NCBI GenBank assembly: GCA_964637725.1
Contig: CAZWXH010000018.1
Location: 1-23,270 of the forward strand
Origin: CAZWXH01 sp964637725
Lineage (GTDB): Bacteria; Bacillota_I; Bacilli_A; Erysipelotrichales; Coprobacillaceae
Reading direction: 5' to 3'
DNA length: 23,270 nt
Below the pieces are notes generated by a model that did no database searches, had not been told where the DNA came from, and was given only the letters and a program-made list of their open reading frames with translations. Position 1 is the stretch's first letter. Each line of letters starts with the position of its first letter. Below are positions 1 through 6,766 of the stretch, one piece after another. A program made the translations under genes and the position numbers.

Positions 1-318
1 TTCTTTATTATAGTCGGAAATTTATTAGATAATGCAATTGAAAGTTGTTTATCGAATAATCAAAATCAGATTATTATATCCACAGGTATTCAACAAACTC
101 ATTACTTTATTAAAATACAAAATTCTATTACAAATTCAATTCTAAAAACTAATCCTAATCTTAAAACGACCAAAGAAAATATTTTAGAGCATGGATTTGG
201 AATTAAGAATGTTAGAAAGCTTCTTAATCAATATCATGGTAAAATAACATTTGAAGAAGATCAGTACTTTTTTTCTGCAAAAGTTATCATTCCTATTAAT
301 CAAAGTAACAATGAATAA
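1..318 (+). CDS. GHKL-type sensor histidine kinase, C-terminal fragment
   Basis: This is an open frame cut by the left edge of the window; the last 105 residues are visible. It shows the N-box of the GHKL ATPase fold (NLLDNAIES near residues 7-15) and a G-box (HGFGIKNVR near residues 67-75), followed by the short final beta strands. That pattern, with a G-box of the form GxGIxNVR, is typical of the AgrC/ComD-like (HPK10) kinases that sense peptides through an N-terminal multi-TM domain, in which the last ATPase domain ends the protein. The sensing domain, phospho-accepting His and the partner response regulator lie outside the window, so the signal cannot be named. A terminator hairpin overlaps its stop codon. 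Confidence 0.85.
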   Translation, partial: FFIIVGNLLDNAIESCLSNNQNQIIISTGIQQTHYFIKIQNSITNSILKTNPNLKTTKENILEHGFGIKNVRKLLNQYHGKITFEEDQYFFSAKVIIPINQSNNE

Positions 319-340
319 AAAACTTGTTACTTTTTATTCT
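302..340 (+). terminator. Rho-independent terminator overlapping the kinase stop codon
   Basis: A 9-bp perfect inverted repeat, AAAGTAACA (302-310) and TGTTACTTT (325-333), is followed by a T-rich run to about 340. The stop codon of the kinase (316-318) lies in the loop. Confidence 0.7.
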
Positions 341-393
341 TTTCTCTTTATATTGTTTTATGATATGATTAACATATGTAAGGAGGTATTTAT

Positions 394-1320
394 ATGAAAA
401 AAAGTACTATTGCAACTATGGCTTTATTAACTGGATTTACTGCTGCATTAACTGGATTATTAGCTGTTGAATTTGCTTGTCGTAAAAGAGAAAAAGTAAA
501 ACATCATGAAAAGAAAGTTCCGAATCTTCGTATTCAAAAACAAATTGATTGGTTAAAGGATCAACACTTTGAAGATTTGGAAATGACTTCTGATGATAAT
601 CTTCGTTTAAAAGCAAAGTTTTTAAGAGCTGATAAAGATACAGATAAAGTATTAATTGCGATTCATGGATATCGCTCAAGTAATTTAAGAGAGTATGCTT
701 ATTATATAAAGTTCTATCATGATTTAGGTTTTCATGTTTTATTACCTAATAATAGAGCTCATGGAGATAGTGAAGGGAAATATATTGGTTTTGGTTGGTT
801 AGATAGACTGGATTGTATAAAGTGGATTTATACAATAAAGGAGTATTTAAATAAGGACTTGAGAATTGCATTACATGGTATTTCTATGGGTAGTGCTACT
901 GTTTTAATGGCAAGTGGAGAAGAGTTACCAAAGGATGTAAAGTGTATTATTTCTGATTGTGGTTTTACAAGTGTATTAGAAGAAATGTCTCATAATCTTA
1001 AACAAATGCATGTTCCCCCTCGTCTTGTTTTACCTACTGCTTCTCTATTAAGTAAGAAGAGGGTTGGTTATAGTTTTAAAGAAGCTTCTACTATTCAACA
1101 AGTTGAGAAATCTAAAACTCCTACTTTATTTATTCATGGGGATCAAGATGATTTTGTACCTACATATATGGTCTATGATTTATATAATGCAAGTCATGCT
1201 CCTAAGGATTTATTGATTGTTGAAGGTGCTAGACATGCTGAAAGTTATCTTGTAAATCCTGAATTATGTGAGAAAACAATTGTTGAATTTGTGAATCAAT
1301 ATATTAATGATAATGATTAA
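394..1320 (+). CDS. Membrane-anchored alpha/beta hydrolase (serine hydrolase)
   Basis: A 308-residue protein of the alpha/beta-hydrolase fold. A single N-terminal hydrophobic segment (residues 5-28) followed by basic residues suggests a signal anchor; given the KR-rich stretch just after it, orientation is uncertain. Motifs seen: oxyanion-region HGYRSSN (91-97), nucleophile elbow GISMGS with Ser164, HGxxDxxVP with Asp252, and the catalytic-His region ARHAE with His281, so the triad is complete. The family resembles YqkD/Bem46/FrsA-like hydrolases of about 300 residues, usually of unknown substrate (esterase, peptidase or lysophospholipase have all been proposed). An AAGGAGG site (380-386) sits 7 nt before the ATG. 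It stands alone between two terminators, so context gives no substrate. Confidence 0.88.
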   Translation: MKKSTIATMALLTGFTAALTGLLAVEFACRKREKVKHHEKKVPNLRIQKQIDWLKDQHFEDLEMTSDDNLRLKAKFLRADKDTDKVLIAIHGYRSSNLREYAYYIKFYHDLGFHVLLPNNRAHGDSEGKYIGFGWLDRLDCIKWIYTIKEYLNKDLRIALHGISMGSATVLMASGEELPKDVKCIISDCGFTSVLEEMSHNLKQMHVPPRLVLPTASLLSKKRVGYSFKEASTIQQVEKSKTPTLFIHGDQDDFVPTYMVYDLYNASHAPKDLLIVEGARHAESYLVNPELCEKTIVEFVNQYINDND

Positions 1321-1352
1321 AGATATCTATTATGGATATCTTTTTTATTTTT
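1320..1352 (+). terminator. Rho-independent terminator after hydrolase
   Basis: An 8-bp perfect stem, AAGATATC (1320-1327) and GATATCTT (1335-1342), has a 7-nt loop and is followed by a T-rich tract. The stem begins in the last base of the stop codon. Confidence 0.8.
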
Positions 1353-1446
1353 TTAGTAAATAAAAAAAAGAAAAACAGAGATTTTATTTGTATATATAAG
1401 TATAGGGATCTTTTTCTCTATAAATATACATAAGGGAGATTTGTTT

Positions 1447-2478
1447 ATGAAACAAATGAAAGTTGATTTTAAAAGTGATGTCTTATTTAAGTTTGCTTTA
1501 TCTAATGATAAAGATCCTGATTCTTTATTCCTTCTTGATTTAATTCTTAAAGAACTTCTTGGCATTCAGTATTCCTCCATTCGTATCCTCAATCCTGATA
1601 TTGATCCTACTATCTTAAATGAAAAAGAAATTATCTTAGATGTCTTAATTGAAGATAATCATGGTCAAAAGATTAATATTGAAATGCAAAAGTCTGAGTT
1701 AAATGATCATCTTTATCAAAGATTTCAATTCTATGGTGCTAGATTATTAGTGAATCAAGCAAATGAAGGTGATCAATATTATCAATTAAGAGATGTTTAT
1801 CAAGTTATCTTTGTCGATGATATAAATATCTCTCGTCCATGTTTAAAAGAAGTATATACAAGTAGAAATGATAAAGGTTATGAAGAAACTAAAAATCTTA
1901 TTCATCGTATGTATATCTTTCTACCCTATATCAATGAGATTAGAAAAACAAAACCCTTAGAGCAGTTTAGTGATTTAGAATTATTAATATATATATTTGC
2001 AAACAGCATAGATGATGATATAATGAAGATAGATAAAAAGGTGGTGAATATCATGGAAAGAAAGTATGATGCATTTACAAAGGACCAAGCATTAATGCAT
2101 TTAGCAATGCAAAGATATATGGGGAAATGGACAGCCCATATGGAAAAAGAAGATGCAAAAAGAAAAGGTACTGAAGAAGGTTTAGCAGAAGGTATGAAGC
2201 AAGGATTAGAACAAGGGTTAGAGAAAGGTATAGAACAAGGATTAGAACAAGGGTTAGAACAAGGATTAGAACAAGGGTTAGAAAAAGGTATAGAGCAAGG
2301 ATTAGAGGAAGGGATTCTTAGGAGTCTGACAAAACATCTAAAGAGAAAATTCCCTAATGAATCTTTATTATTTTTAAAAGATTATTCATTAGAACAACTT
2401 ACTATCATAGAAGATCATTTCTATGATGATTTATCATTAAATGAATTAAGATATCTAGCAGAAAAAGATAATGATTAG
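1447..2478 (+). CDS. Rpn family recombination-promoting nuclease / PD-(D/E)XK transposase-like protein
   Basis: A 343-residue protein. Residues 1-230 match the Rpn/PDDEXK_2 type: opening MKQMKVDFKSDVLFK, then the nuclease core with Asp65 (ILDVLIED) and the E-x-Q motif IEMQ (Glu79, Gln81). E. coli RpnA-family members of this fold are DNA endonucleases that promote RecA-independent recombination; activity here is inferred. Residues 241-289 form a low-complexity tail in which Gly occurs exactly every fourth residue (13 glycines, units such as GLEQ, GIEQ, GLEK), probably a helical or coiled linker, followed by a short helical C-terminus. The ATG at 1447 is preferred over an in-frame TTG at 1441 because AAGGGAG (1432-1438) then lies 8 nt upstream. 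Such genes are often multicopy in Erysipelotrichia-like genomes; no inverted repeats or partner genes mark it as an active transposon here. Confidence 0.87.
   Translation: MKQMKVDFKSDVLFKFALSNDKDPDSLFLLDLILKELLGIQYSSIRILNPDIDPTILNEKEIILDVLIEDNHGQKINIEMQKSELNDHLYQRFQFYGARLLVNQANEGDQYYQLRDVYQVIFVDDINISRPCLKEVYTSRNDKGYEETKNLIHRMYIFLPYINEIRKTKPLEQFSDLELLIYIFANSIDDDIMKIDKKVVNIMERKYDAFTKDQALMHLAMQRYMGKWTAHMEKEDAKRKGTEEGLAEGMKQGLEQGLEKGIEQGLEQGLEQGLEQGLEKGIEQGLEEGILRSLTKHLKRKFPNESLLFLKDYSLEQLTIIEDHFYDDLSLNELRYLAEKDND
2167..2313 (+). repeat. In-frame 12-bp tandem repeats with a superimposed 60-bp duplication
   Basis: Within the Rpn gene, 12-bp units of the type GAACAAGGATTA / GAACAAGGGTTA encode repeated Gly-Leu-Glu-Gln. 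On top of this, the segment from about 2200 to 2246 recurs 60 bp later (about 2260 to 2306) with only a few substitutions, so the array grew both by 12-bp slippage and by a larger duplication. All unit lengths are multiples of three, so copy changes keep the frame. Confidence 0.9.
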
Positions 2479-2535
2479 CATGCTATTATTTGTTTATATG
2501 AAAGTAAGATACCTTTAAAGGAATATGAGATACTA

Positions 2536-2567
2536 AAAAGAGATACATTTCACAACGTATCTCTTTT
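2536..2567. terminator. Bidirectional terminator between Rpn gene and SpoIIR-like gene
   Basis: An 11-bp perfect inverted repeat, AAAAGAGATAC (2536-2546) and GTATCTCTTTT (2557-2567), has a 10-nt loop. Its A/T-rich outer arms give a U tract in both directions, serving the convergent genes on either side. Confidence 0.8.
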
Positions 2568-2570
2568 ACA

Positions 2571-2936
2571 TTATCCAAATAACCAATCAAATAATAATGA
2601 TTTAGTTTTAACATCTTTAGTTGATTCACAATAGTTTGTTTTTATCTCACCATTTAGTGTTTTACCTTGGCCACGACCTAAAACAATCTTATAAATACCT
2701 TGATTAAATATTGCATTATAATCACTTTGATGATCAGCCAATACTTGATCCTTATCATCAACACCTTTAGACCATGCTTTAAAATCTTCTAATAGTAAAT
2801 CTTTGACTTTATACATTTCCTTAATATCATTTTCATTATTTGAATTAGCAACTATTTTATATTGGGGTTCACCACTCTTAGCTTGAACACTTATACATAA
2901 CATTCCTATTAAAAGAATACATATTATTTTCTTCAT
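2571..2936 (-). CDS. Small secreted SpoIIR-like protein
   Basis: A 121-residue protein with a clear signal peptide (KK then hydrophobic residues 3-16, cleavage probably after VQA near residue 19). The mature part begins with YKIVANSNNENDIKEMYKVKD (about 26-46), which resembles the 'R-x-ILANSDS...DQxLKxxVRD' opening of stage II sporulation protein R, the secreted signal that activates SpoIIGA and sigma-E processing. Further on, GIYKIVLGRGQGK and a C-terminal LLFDWLFG also parallel SpoIIR, but the central region is much shorter (SpoIIR is about 200 residues) and the conserved NWWCV...PPLC block is not recognisable. It may be a degenerate or lineage-specific SpoIIR, or a remote homologue with another role. 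ATG at 2936 is preferred to GTG at 2945 because GAGGTG (2943-2948) fits it with 6-nt spacing. Confidence 0.55.
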   Translation of the reverse strand: MKKIICILLIGMLCISVQAKSGEPQYKIVANSNNENDIKEMYKVKDLLLEDFKAWSKGVDDKDQVLADHQSDYNAIFNQGIYKIVLGRGQGKTLNGEIKTNYCESTKDVKTKSLLFDWLFG

Positions 2937-2984
2937 TATATCCACCTCGTATAAACAGTATGAACATATTTGGAAAAAATATAC

Positions 2985-3016
2985 AAAAAAAGGATTACTT
3001 TTCTATTTGTAATCCT
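2985..3016 (-). terminator. Terminator of the lysine operon
   Basis: On the minus strand, AGGATTAC (complement of 3009-3016) pairs with GTAATCCT (complement of 2991-2998), followed by six or more T. The stop codon of lysA (3003-3005) is in the loop. Confidence 0.8.
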
Positions 3017-4313
3017 CATTAACATCAAGACTAATTAAATCATCAAATGTTTGCCTTCTAATCACAACTCTTGATTTCCCTTTATAAGTAAATATAACAG
3101 CGGGTTTACATATTTGATTATAATTTGAAGCCATTGAATAATGATATGCTCCCGTAGAAAACTGTGCAAATATATCTCCTGATTCTGGGTTGGCTACTTT
3201 TAACTCTTTAATAACTATATCAGCAGATTCACAAACCTTTCCTGCAACAGTTACTAATGTATCTTTCGTTTGCTCTGCCTTATTGACAATAATACCATCA
3301 TAATCGGCATCATATAATGCAGTTCTAATATTATCAGTCATACCACCATCAATACTCATATAAGTACGTACTTCAGGAATTGTTTTAATTGTTCCAACAG
3401 TATATAAAGTAATACCTGCATTACCAACAACATAACGTCCTGGTTCTATTAATACCATTGGCATTTCCCAACCACGTTTTGCATATCCGTCTTGAATCAC
3501 AGTCATTATTTCAGTTGTTATTGTTTCAAAATCAAGTGGTTCATCTTTCTTTGTATAAGCAATTCCGTATCCACCACCGGCATTTATCTTTTTAACCATT
3601 ACACCTAATTTGTCATATATTTCATATGCGAATTTTACAAATCTTTGCATCGCACTAATATAAGCATATAAATCAAAAACTTGTGATCCAATATGACAAT
3701 GAATTCCTTCAAATTCAATATGCGAAGAGTTAATAATTTTAGAAATAGCATCCAAATAGATACCATGTCTTGCACTAAATCCAAACTTTGTATCTTTGTG
3801 TCCTGTTTGAATATATCCATGCCCTCCTGCTTTAATTTCAGGAACAACACGAATTGTTGCATATATTGTTTTATTTAATCTAGAGGCAACTTCTTGTACC
3901 AATTCTATTTCATAAAAGTTATCAATTACAAAATGATCAACATCATGCGTTATAGCATATTCTATTTCTGAAGGAAGTTTATTATTTCCGTGGAAATAAA
4001 TTTTATGTGGATCAAAGCCTGCTTTTAATGCAATTGATATTTCACCAGCACTTACACAATCAATACCAATTCCATATTCGCTTGCTATTTTATAAATTTC
4101 TAAACAACTAAATGATTTTGATGCAAATAAAGGTAAAACATTGTCATACTTTTCTAAAAACTTTTCTTTTAATTCGTTCATTTGATGACGAATATGTCCT
4201 TCACTCATAACATAAAGTGGAGTTCCATATTGTTTCACTAAATCTAATGCATTGACATCATCTATGTATAATGAATTATTCTTAATCTGTGCAAATTCTG
4301 TTTGAAATACCAT
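3003..4313 (-). CDS. lysA: Diaminopimelate decarboxylase
   Basis: A 436-residue PLP enzyme of alanine-racemase fold type III that decarboxylates meso-diaminopimelate to L-lysine, the last step of the pathway. Visible motifs: FASKSFSC with the PLP Schiff-base Lys66, HCHIGSQ (203-209), the glycine-rich phosphate loop GGGYG (244-248), EPGR (288-291), GGMTDN (321-326), CESAD (359-363, the active-site Cys supplied across the dimer) and GAYHYSMASNYN (386-397). Length and motif order fit the family. It is the last gene of the riboswitch-led operon, 13 nt after dapB, with AAGGGGA before its ATG. An ornithine/arginine decarboxylase is unlikely because of the CESAD region and the dap context. Confidence 0.95.
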   Translation of the reverse strand: MVFQTEFAQIKNNSLYIDDVNALDLVKQYGTPLYVMSEGHIRHQMNELKEKFLEKYDNVLPLFASKSFSCLEIYKIASEYGIGIDCVSAGEISIALKAGFDPHKIYFHGNNKLPSEIEYAITHDVDHFVIDNFYEIELVQEVASRLNKTIYATIRVVPEIKAGGHGYIQTGHKDTKFGFSARHGIYLDAISKIINSSHIEFEGIHCHIGSQVFDLYAYISAMQRFVKFAYEIYDKLGVMVKKINAGGGYGIAYTKKDEPLDFETITTEIMTVIQDGYAKRGWEMPMVLIEPGRYVVGNAGITLYTVGTIKTIPEVRTYMSIDGGMTDNIRTALYDADYDGIIVNKAEQTKDTLVTVAGKVCESADIVIKELKVANPESGDIFAQFSTGAYHYSMASNYNQICKPAVIFTYKGKSRVVIRRQTFDDLISLDVNEDYK

Positions 4314-4326
4314 AATATATCCCCTT

Positions 4327-5070
4327 TTAATATAAATTCTTTAATGTAAATAAACCATTCTCTTTATCCACAATAGCTTCGCAAGCTGATAATGCTCCTT
4401 GAACAAAAACATCTTTAGATAAAGCCGTATGTTTTAATTCAATGATTTCATCATGACCAGCAAGGAGTACAGTATGTTCACCAAAGATTGTACCCGCTCT
4501 CACTGATTGTATTCCGACTTCACTCTTTTCACGCTTATGATGAACTTCACTTCTATCATAAACAGGTTTGACTTCATCAATCTCTTCTTTAACAACATCA
4601 TATAATAACTTAGCAGTTCCACTAGGGGCATCTACTTTTTGATTATGATGCTTTTCTATAATTTCAATATCATATCCTTGATTATAAAAATCTTCAACAG
4701 CATCTCTAACTAATTTAATGAGTTGCGAAATACCAAAAGATGTATTATATGATTGAAAGATTGGAATTTGTGAAGAAGCCTCTTCAATACGTAATAACTG
4801 TTGATCATTAAATCCTGTTGTTGCAATAACTAAGGCACAATGATTCTTTATGCCATACTTTAATAACTCATCTAAATTATTAGGATGAGAGAAATCAATA
4901 ATTGCATCAATTTTATCATCACATTCATTTAGTGAAGCAAACATCTTTTCTTTTATTTCTTCATCAAATACTGGAGAAACAACACCCACTAAATTCATTG
5001 TTTGATGATTTCTTATCGCTTGCGCAACTTTCTTTCCCATCAATCCAAATCCATATACAACTATATTCAT
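4327..5070 (-). CDS. dapB: 4-hydroxy-tetrahydrodipicolinate reductase
   Basis: A 247-residue NAD(P)H-dependent reductase making tetrahydrodipicolinate from the DapA product. Seen: N-terminal dinucleotide-binding GFGLMG (7-12), FSHP (60-63), ATTGF (83-87), and the DapB signature EKHHNQKVDAPSGTA (129-143), which includes the catalytic His pair and Lys135. GIQSVRAGTIFGEH (176-189) also matches the family. The start is set at the ATG at 5070: the frame is open a further 13 codons upstream but that overlaps dapA, whereas GAAGGG lies just before 5070 and the Rossmann motif then begins at residue 7, as usual. One base separates the dapA stop from this ATG, so translation is probably coupled. The N-terminal GFGLMGK is a shortened version of the usual GAxGRMG. 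Confidence 0.95.
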   Translation of the reverse strand: MNIVVYGFGLMGKKVAQAIRNHQTMNLVGVVSPVFDEEIKEKMFASLNECDDKIDAIIDFSHPNNLDELLKYGIKNHCALVIATTGFNDQQLLRIEEASSQIPIFQSYNTSFGISQLIKLVRDAVEDFYNQGYDIEIIEKHHNQKVDAPSGTAKLLYDVVKEEIDEVKPVYDRSEVHHKREKSEVGIQSVRAGTIFGEHTVLLAGHDEIIELKHTALSKDVFVQGALSACEAIVDKENGLFTLKNLY

Positions 5071-5071
5071 A

Positions 5072-5968
5072 TTAATTACCCTTCTTTTCAAATGCTTCCA
5101 TAGCATCAAATAATTTCTTTTTATTTTGTTCAGTTGTTGGAATTAAAGGTCTTCTGACCATTTCTGAACAAACACCCATTTTGTGTAGTGCAGCTTTGGG
5201 CATAATTGGATTCACATCAATAAATAAGAATTTACTTAAATCATTCATATCATATGCCATTTGTCTTGCTAGTGTCATATCACCTTTTAATATAGCTTGA
5301 GTCAATGCTTCAGTTTCTCTTGGGTATACATTAGATAATACTGAAATAACACCTTTACCTCCTGCAGCAATAAAAGGAAGTATATTATCATCACAACCAC
5401 TATACATATCAAAATCTAAATCTCTTGTTTGTGTTAAGACATCCATTGCATAAGCAATATTATCTGTCGCATCTTTTAGTGCTTTAATGTTTTTATGCTT
5501 TGCAAGTTCTACAACTGTATCTACGGCAATATTCATACCAGTACGGCCTGGAACATTATATAAGATCATTGGAATATTAACTCTATCAGCAATATAAGTA
5601 TAATGTTCAATTAAACCTTTTTGACTTGTTTTATTATAATATGGTGTCACAACTAAAATAGCATCTGCTCCAACTTCATAAGCAAATTGAGCTTTCTTTA
5701 AAGCTGTCATTGTATCATTAGACCCTGCTCCAGCAATAACTTTAACGTCTGTCCCTTTTGCCATTTCCATTGTAATTTTCGTTAATTCAAATTCTTCTTC
5801 AATTGTAATAGTTGCTGTTTCACCAGTCGTTCCATTAACAAGTAATGCTTGAACTCCACCATCAATCATTCTTTGAATTTGTCTTTTAAATCCTTCATAA
5901 TCAATATCACCATTATCAAACATTGGTAATACTAATGCAACTGCACTTCCTTCAAAAATTGGTTCCAT
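5072..5968 (-). CDS. dapA: 4-hydroxy-tetrahydrodipicolinate synthase
   Basis: A 298-residue TIM-barrel class I aldolase that condenses pyruvate with aspartate semialdehyde, the branch-point reaction to diaminopimelate and lysine. Motifs: NGTTGE (45-50), VTPYYNK (107-113), YNVPGRTG (137-144) with the catalytic Tyr137, and ALKDATDN with the Schiff-base Lys165. Length and motif spacing fit DapA; the related N-acetylneuraminate lyases lack the GTTGE form and this operon context. A strong GGAGG site precedes the ATG. The gene starts 2 nt after the ACT-domain gene and ends 1 nt before dapB, so the operon is tightly packed. Confidence 0.95.
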   Translation of the reverse strand: MEPIFEGSAVALVLPMFDNGDIDYEGFKRQIQRMIDGGVQALLVNGTTGETATITIEEEFELTKITMEMAKGTDVKVIAGAGSNDTMTALKKAQFAYEVGADAILVVTPYYNKTSQKGLIEHYTYIADRVNIPMILYNVPGRTGMNIAVDTVVELAKHKNIKALKDATDNIAYAMDVLTQTRDLDFDMYSGCDDNILPFIAAGGKGVISVLSNVYPRETEALTQAILKGDMTLARQMAYDMNDLSKFLFIDVNPIMPKAALHKMGVCSEMVRRPLIPTTEQNKKKLFDAMEAFEKKGN

Positions 5969-5970
5969 TT

Positions 5971-6441
5971 TTATTCCTCCTCTTTATATTCTTTCTTAAT
6001 TTCACTTAATGCTTTATCTTTTAAATCATATGGTACAACATAAGATATTGATGTTTCTGATGTTGTCACTTGACTTAATGGAATTTGATTCTTTCCTAAT
6101 ATTTCAAAGATTGAAGCAGCAACACCGACTTCATCTTTCATCTTTTCACCTTCAACCTTAATCTTAGCAACATTTCTGTTTTGATAAACCATAATTCTTG
6201 GATGGTTTTCTTTTATTATTTCTATAGCATCATTGAGTTTCTTTTGATCATCTCTAGAACACGTAAAGTCTATTCTCATTTCATCTTCTAACATGACTTG
6301 AGATATCATATCTACATTAATACCTGACAAAGATATTTGTTTGAAGATTTCTCCAACAAATAATGAATTCTTTTCAACATTTAATAGTTTGACTTGGATA
6401 ATTTGATCATTACATTCAATTTTGGTAATTATATGATTCAT
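5971..6441 (-). CDS. Stand-alone ACT-domain protein resembling the aspartokinase regulatory region
   Basis: A 156-residue protein made of two ACT domains. The first contains LSGINVDMISQ (about residues 38-48); the second begins NVAKIKVEG and continues KDEVGVAASIFEILG and TTSETSISYVV (about 91-131). This is the order and wording seen in the C-terminal half of lysine-type aspartate kinases, where two ACT modules bind lysine and/or threonine. The catalytic kinase domain is absent: the frame opens directly at the ACT part, behind a good ribosome site (GAAGGG, 6 nt before the ATG at 6441; a TTG one codon earlier is less likely). In Bacillus LysC a beta subunit of this size is produced from an internal start inside the kinase gene; here it is a separate first gene under the lysine riboswitch. 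It probably regulates an aspartokinase encoded elsewhere or senses lysine itself. Confidence 0.8.
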   Translation of the reverse strand: MNHIITKIECNDQIIQVKLLNVEKNSLFVGEIFKQISLSGINVDMISQVMLEDEMRIDFTCSRDDQKKLNDAIEIIKENHPRIMVYQNRNVAKIKVEGEKMKDEVGVAASIFEILGKNQIPLSQVTTSETSISYVVPYDLKDKALSEIKKEYKEEE

Positions 6442-6460
6442 CAATAGCCCTTCTTTCTAT

Positions 6461-6487
6461 AAAAAAATTGCAATGACACCATTGCAA
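6461..6487 (-). terminator. Riboswitch-controlled attenuator hairpin
   Basis: On the minus strand TTGCAATG (complement of 6480-6487) pairs perfectly with CATTGCAA (complement of 6468-6475) around a 4-nt loop, followed by seven T. It sits between the lysine aptamer and the first gene of the operon. Confidence 0.87.
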
Positions 6488-6668
6488 CTAGAATTCTAAC
6501 GCAATAGCACCCCACTTTACGATCATAAAGTGACAGTGGCATAGATATTCTCTATACCCCCAGGAATTAGTCGTATGCAAACAATCTATTCCTTCGGCAA
6601 TCATTCCTCCTTCTTTTAGGTTGCACCCCATATTAAAGAATTCTTAATTCATGCGCCTCTATTCTTGC
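6461..6668 (-). promoter_or_regulatory. Lysine riboswitch (L-box) leader
   Basis: Read on the minus strand, this leader has the conserved landmarks of the lysine aptamer in order: GAGGCGCA (complement of 6652-6659), GCCGAAG (6592-6598), CCTGGGGG (6557-6564) and CACTGTCA (6531-6538). Small stems separate them, for example ATAGA/TCTAT (6541-6545 with 6551-6555) and CACTTTA/TAAAGTG (6513-6519 with 6526-6532). The aptamer is followed by a terminator hairpin (6461-6487) just before the ACT gene, so lysine binding should end transcription early. The genes downstream are dapA, dapB and lysA, which fits exactly. Boundaries are approximate because no fold was calculated. Confidence 0.88.
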
Positions 6669-6766
6669 TAATATACTATCATAACAACTATCTGAAAGCA
6701 ACATATATTTATATACACATTTCATATGATTATGATATACTATTCTCTAGAATTGAGGTGTTGTTT

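Noticed and set aside
2167..2313. CRISPR array or intergenic minisatellite
   Set aside because: The repeats are inside an open frame, 12 bp and contiguous without spacers, and encode a Gly-x-x-x pattern.
1447..2478. Active insertion sequence carrying the Rpn gene
   Set aside because: No terminal inverted repeats or target-site duplication could be seen around the gene.
6461..6668. T-box leader instead of a lysine riboswitch
   Set aside because: No TGGNACC-type T-box sequence or specifier loop is seen, whereas the GCCGAAG and CACTGTC landmarks of the lysine aptamer are present and match the downstream genes.
6665..6766. Upstream extension of the metallophosphoesterase frame
   Set aside because: It would run through the divergent promoter region of the lysine riboswitch with no ribosome site; ATG at 6767 has GAGGTG at good distance.
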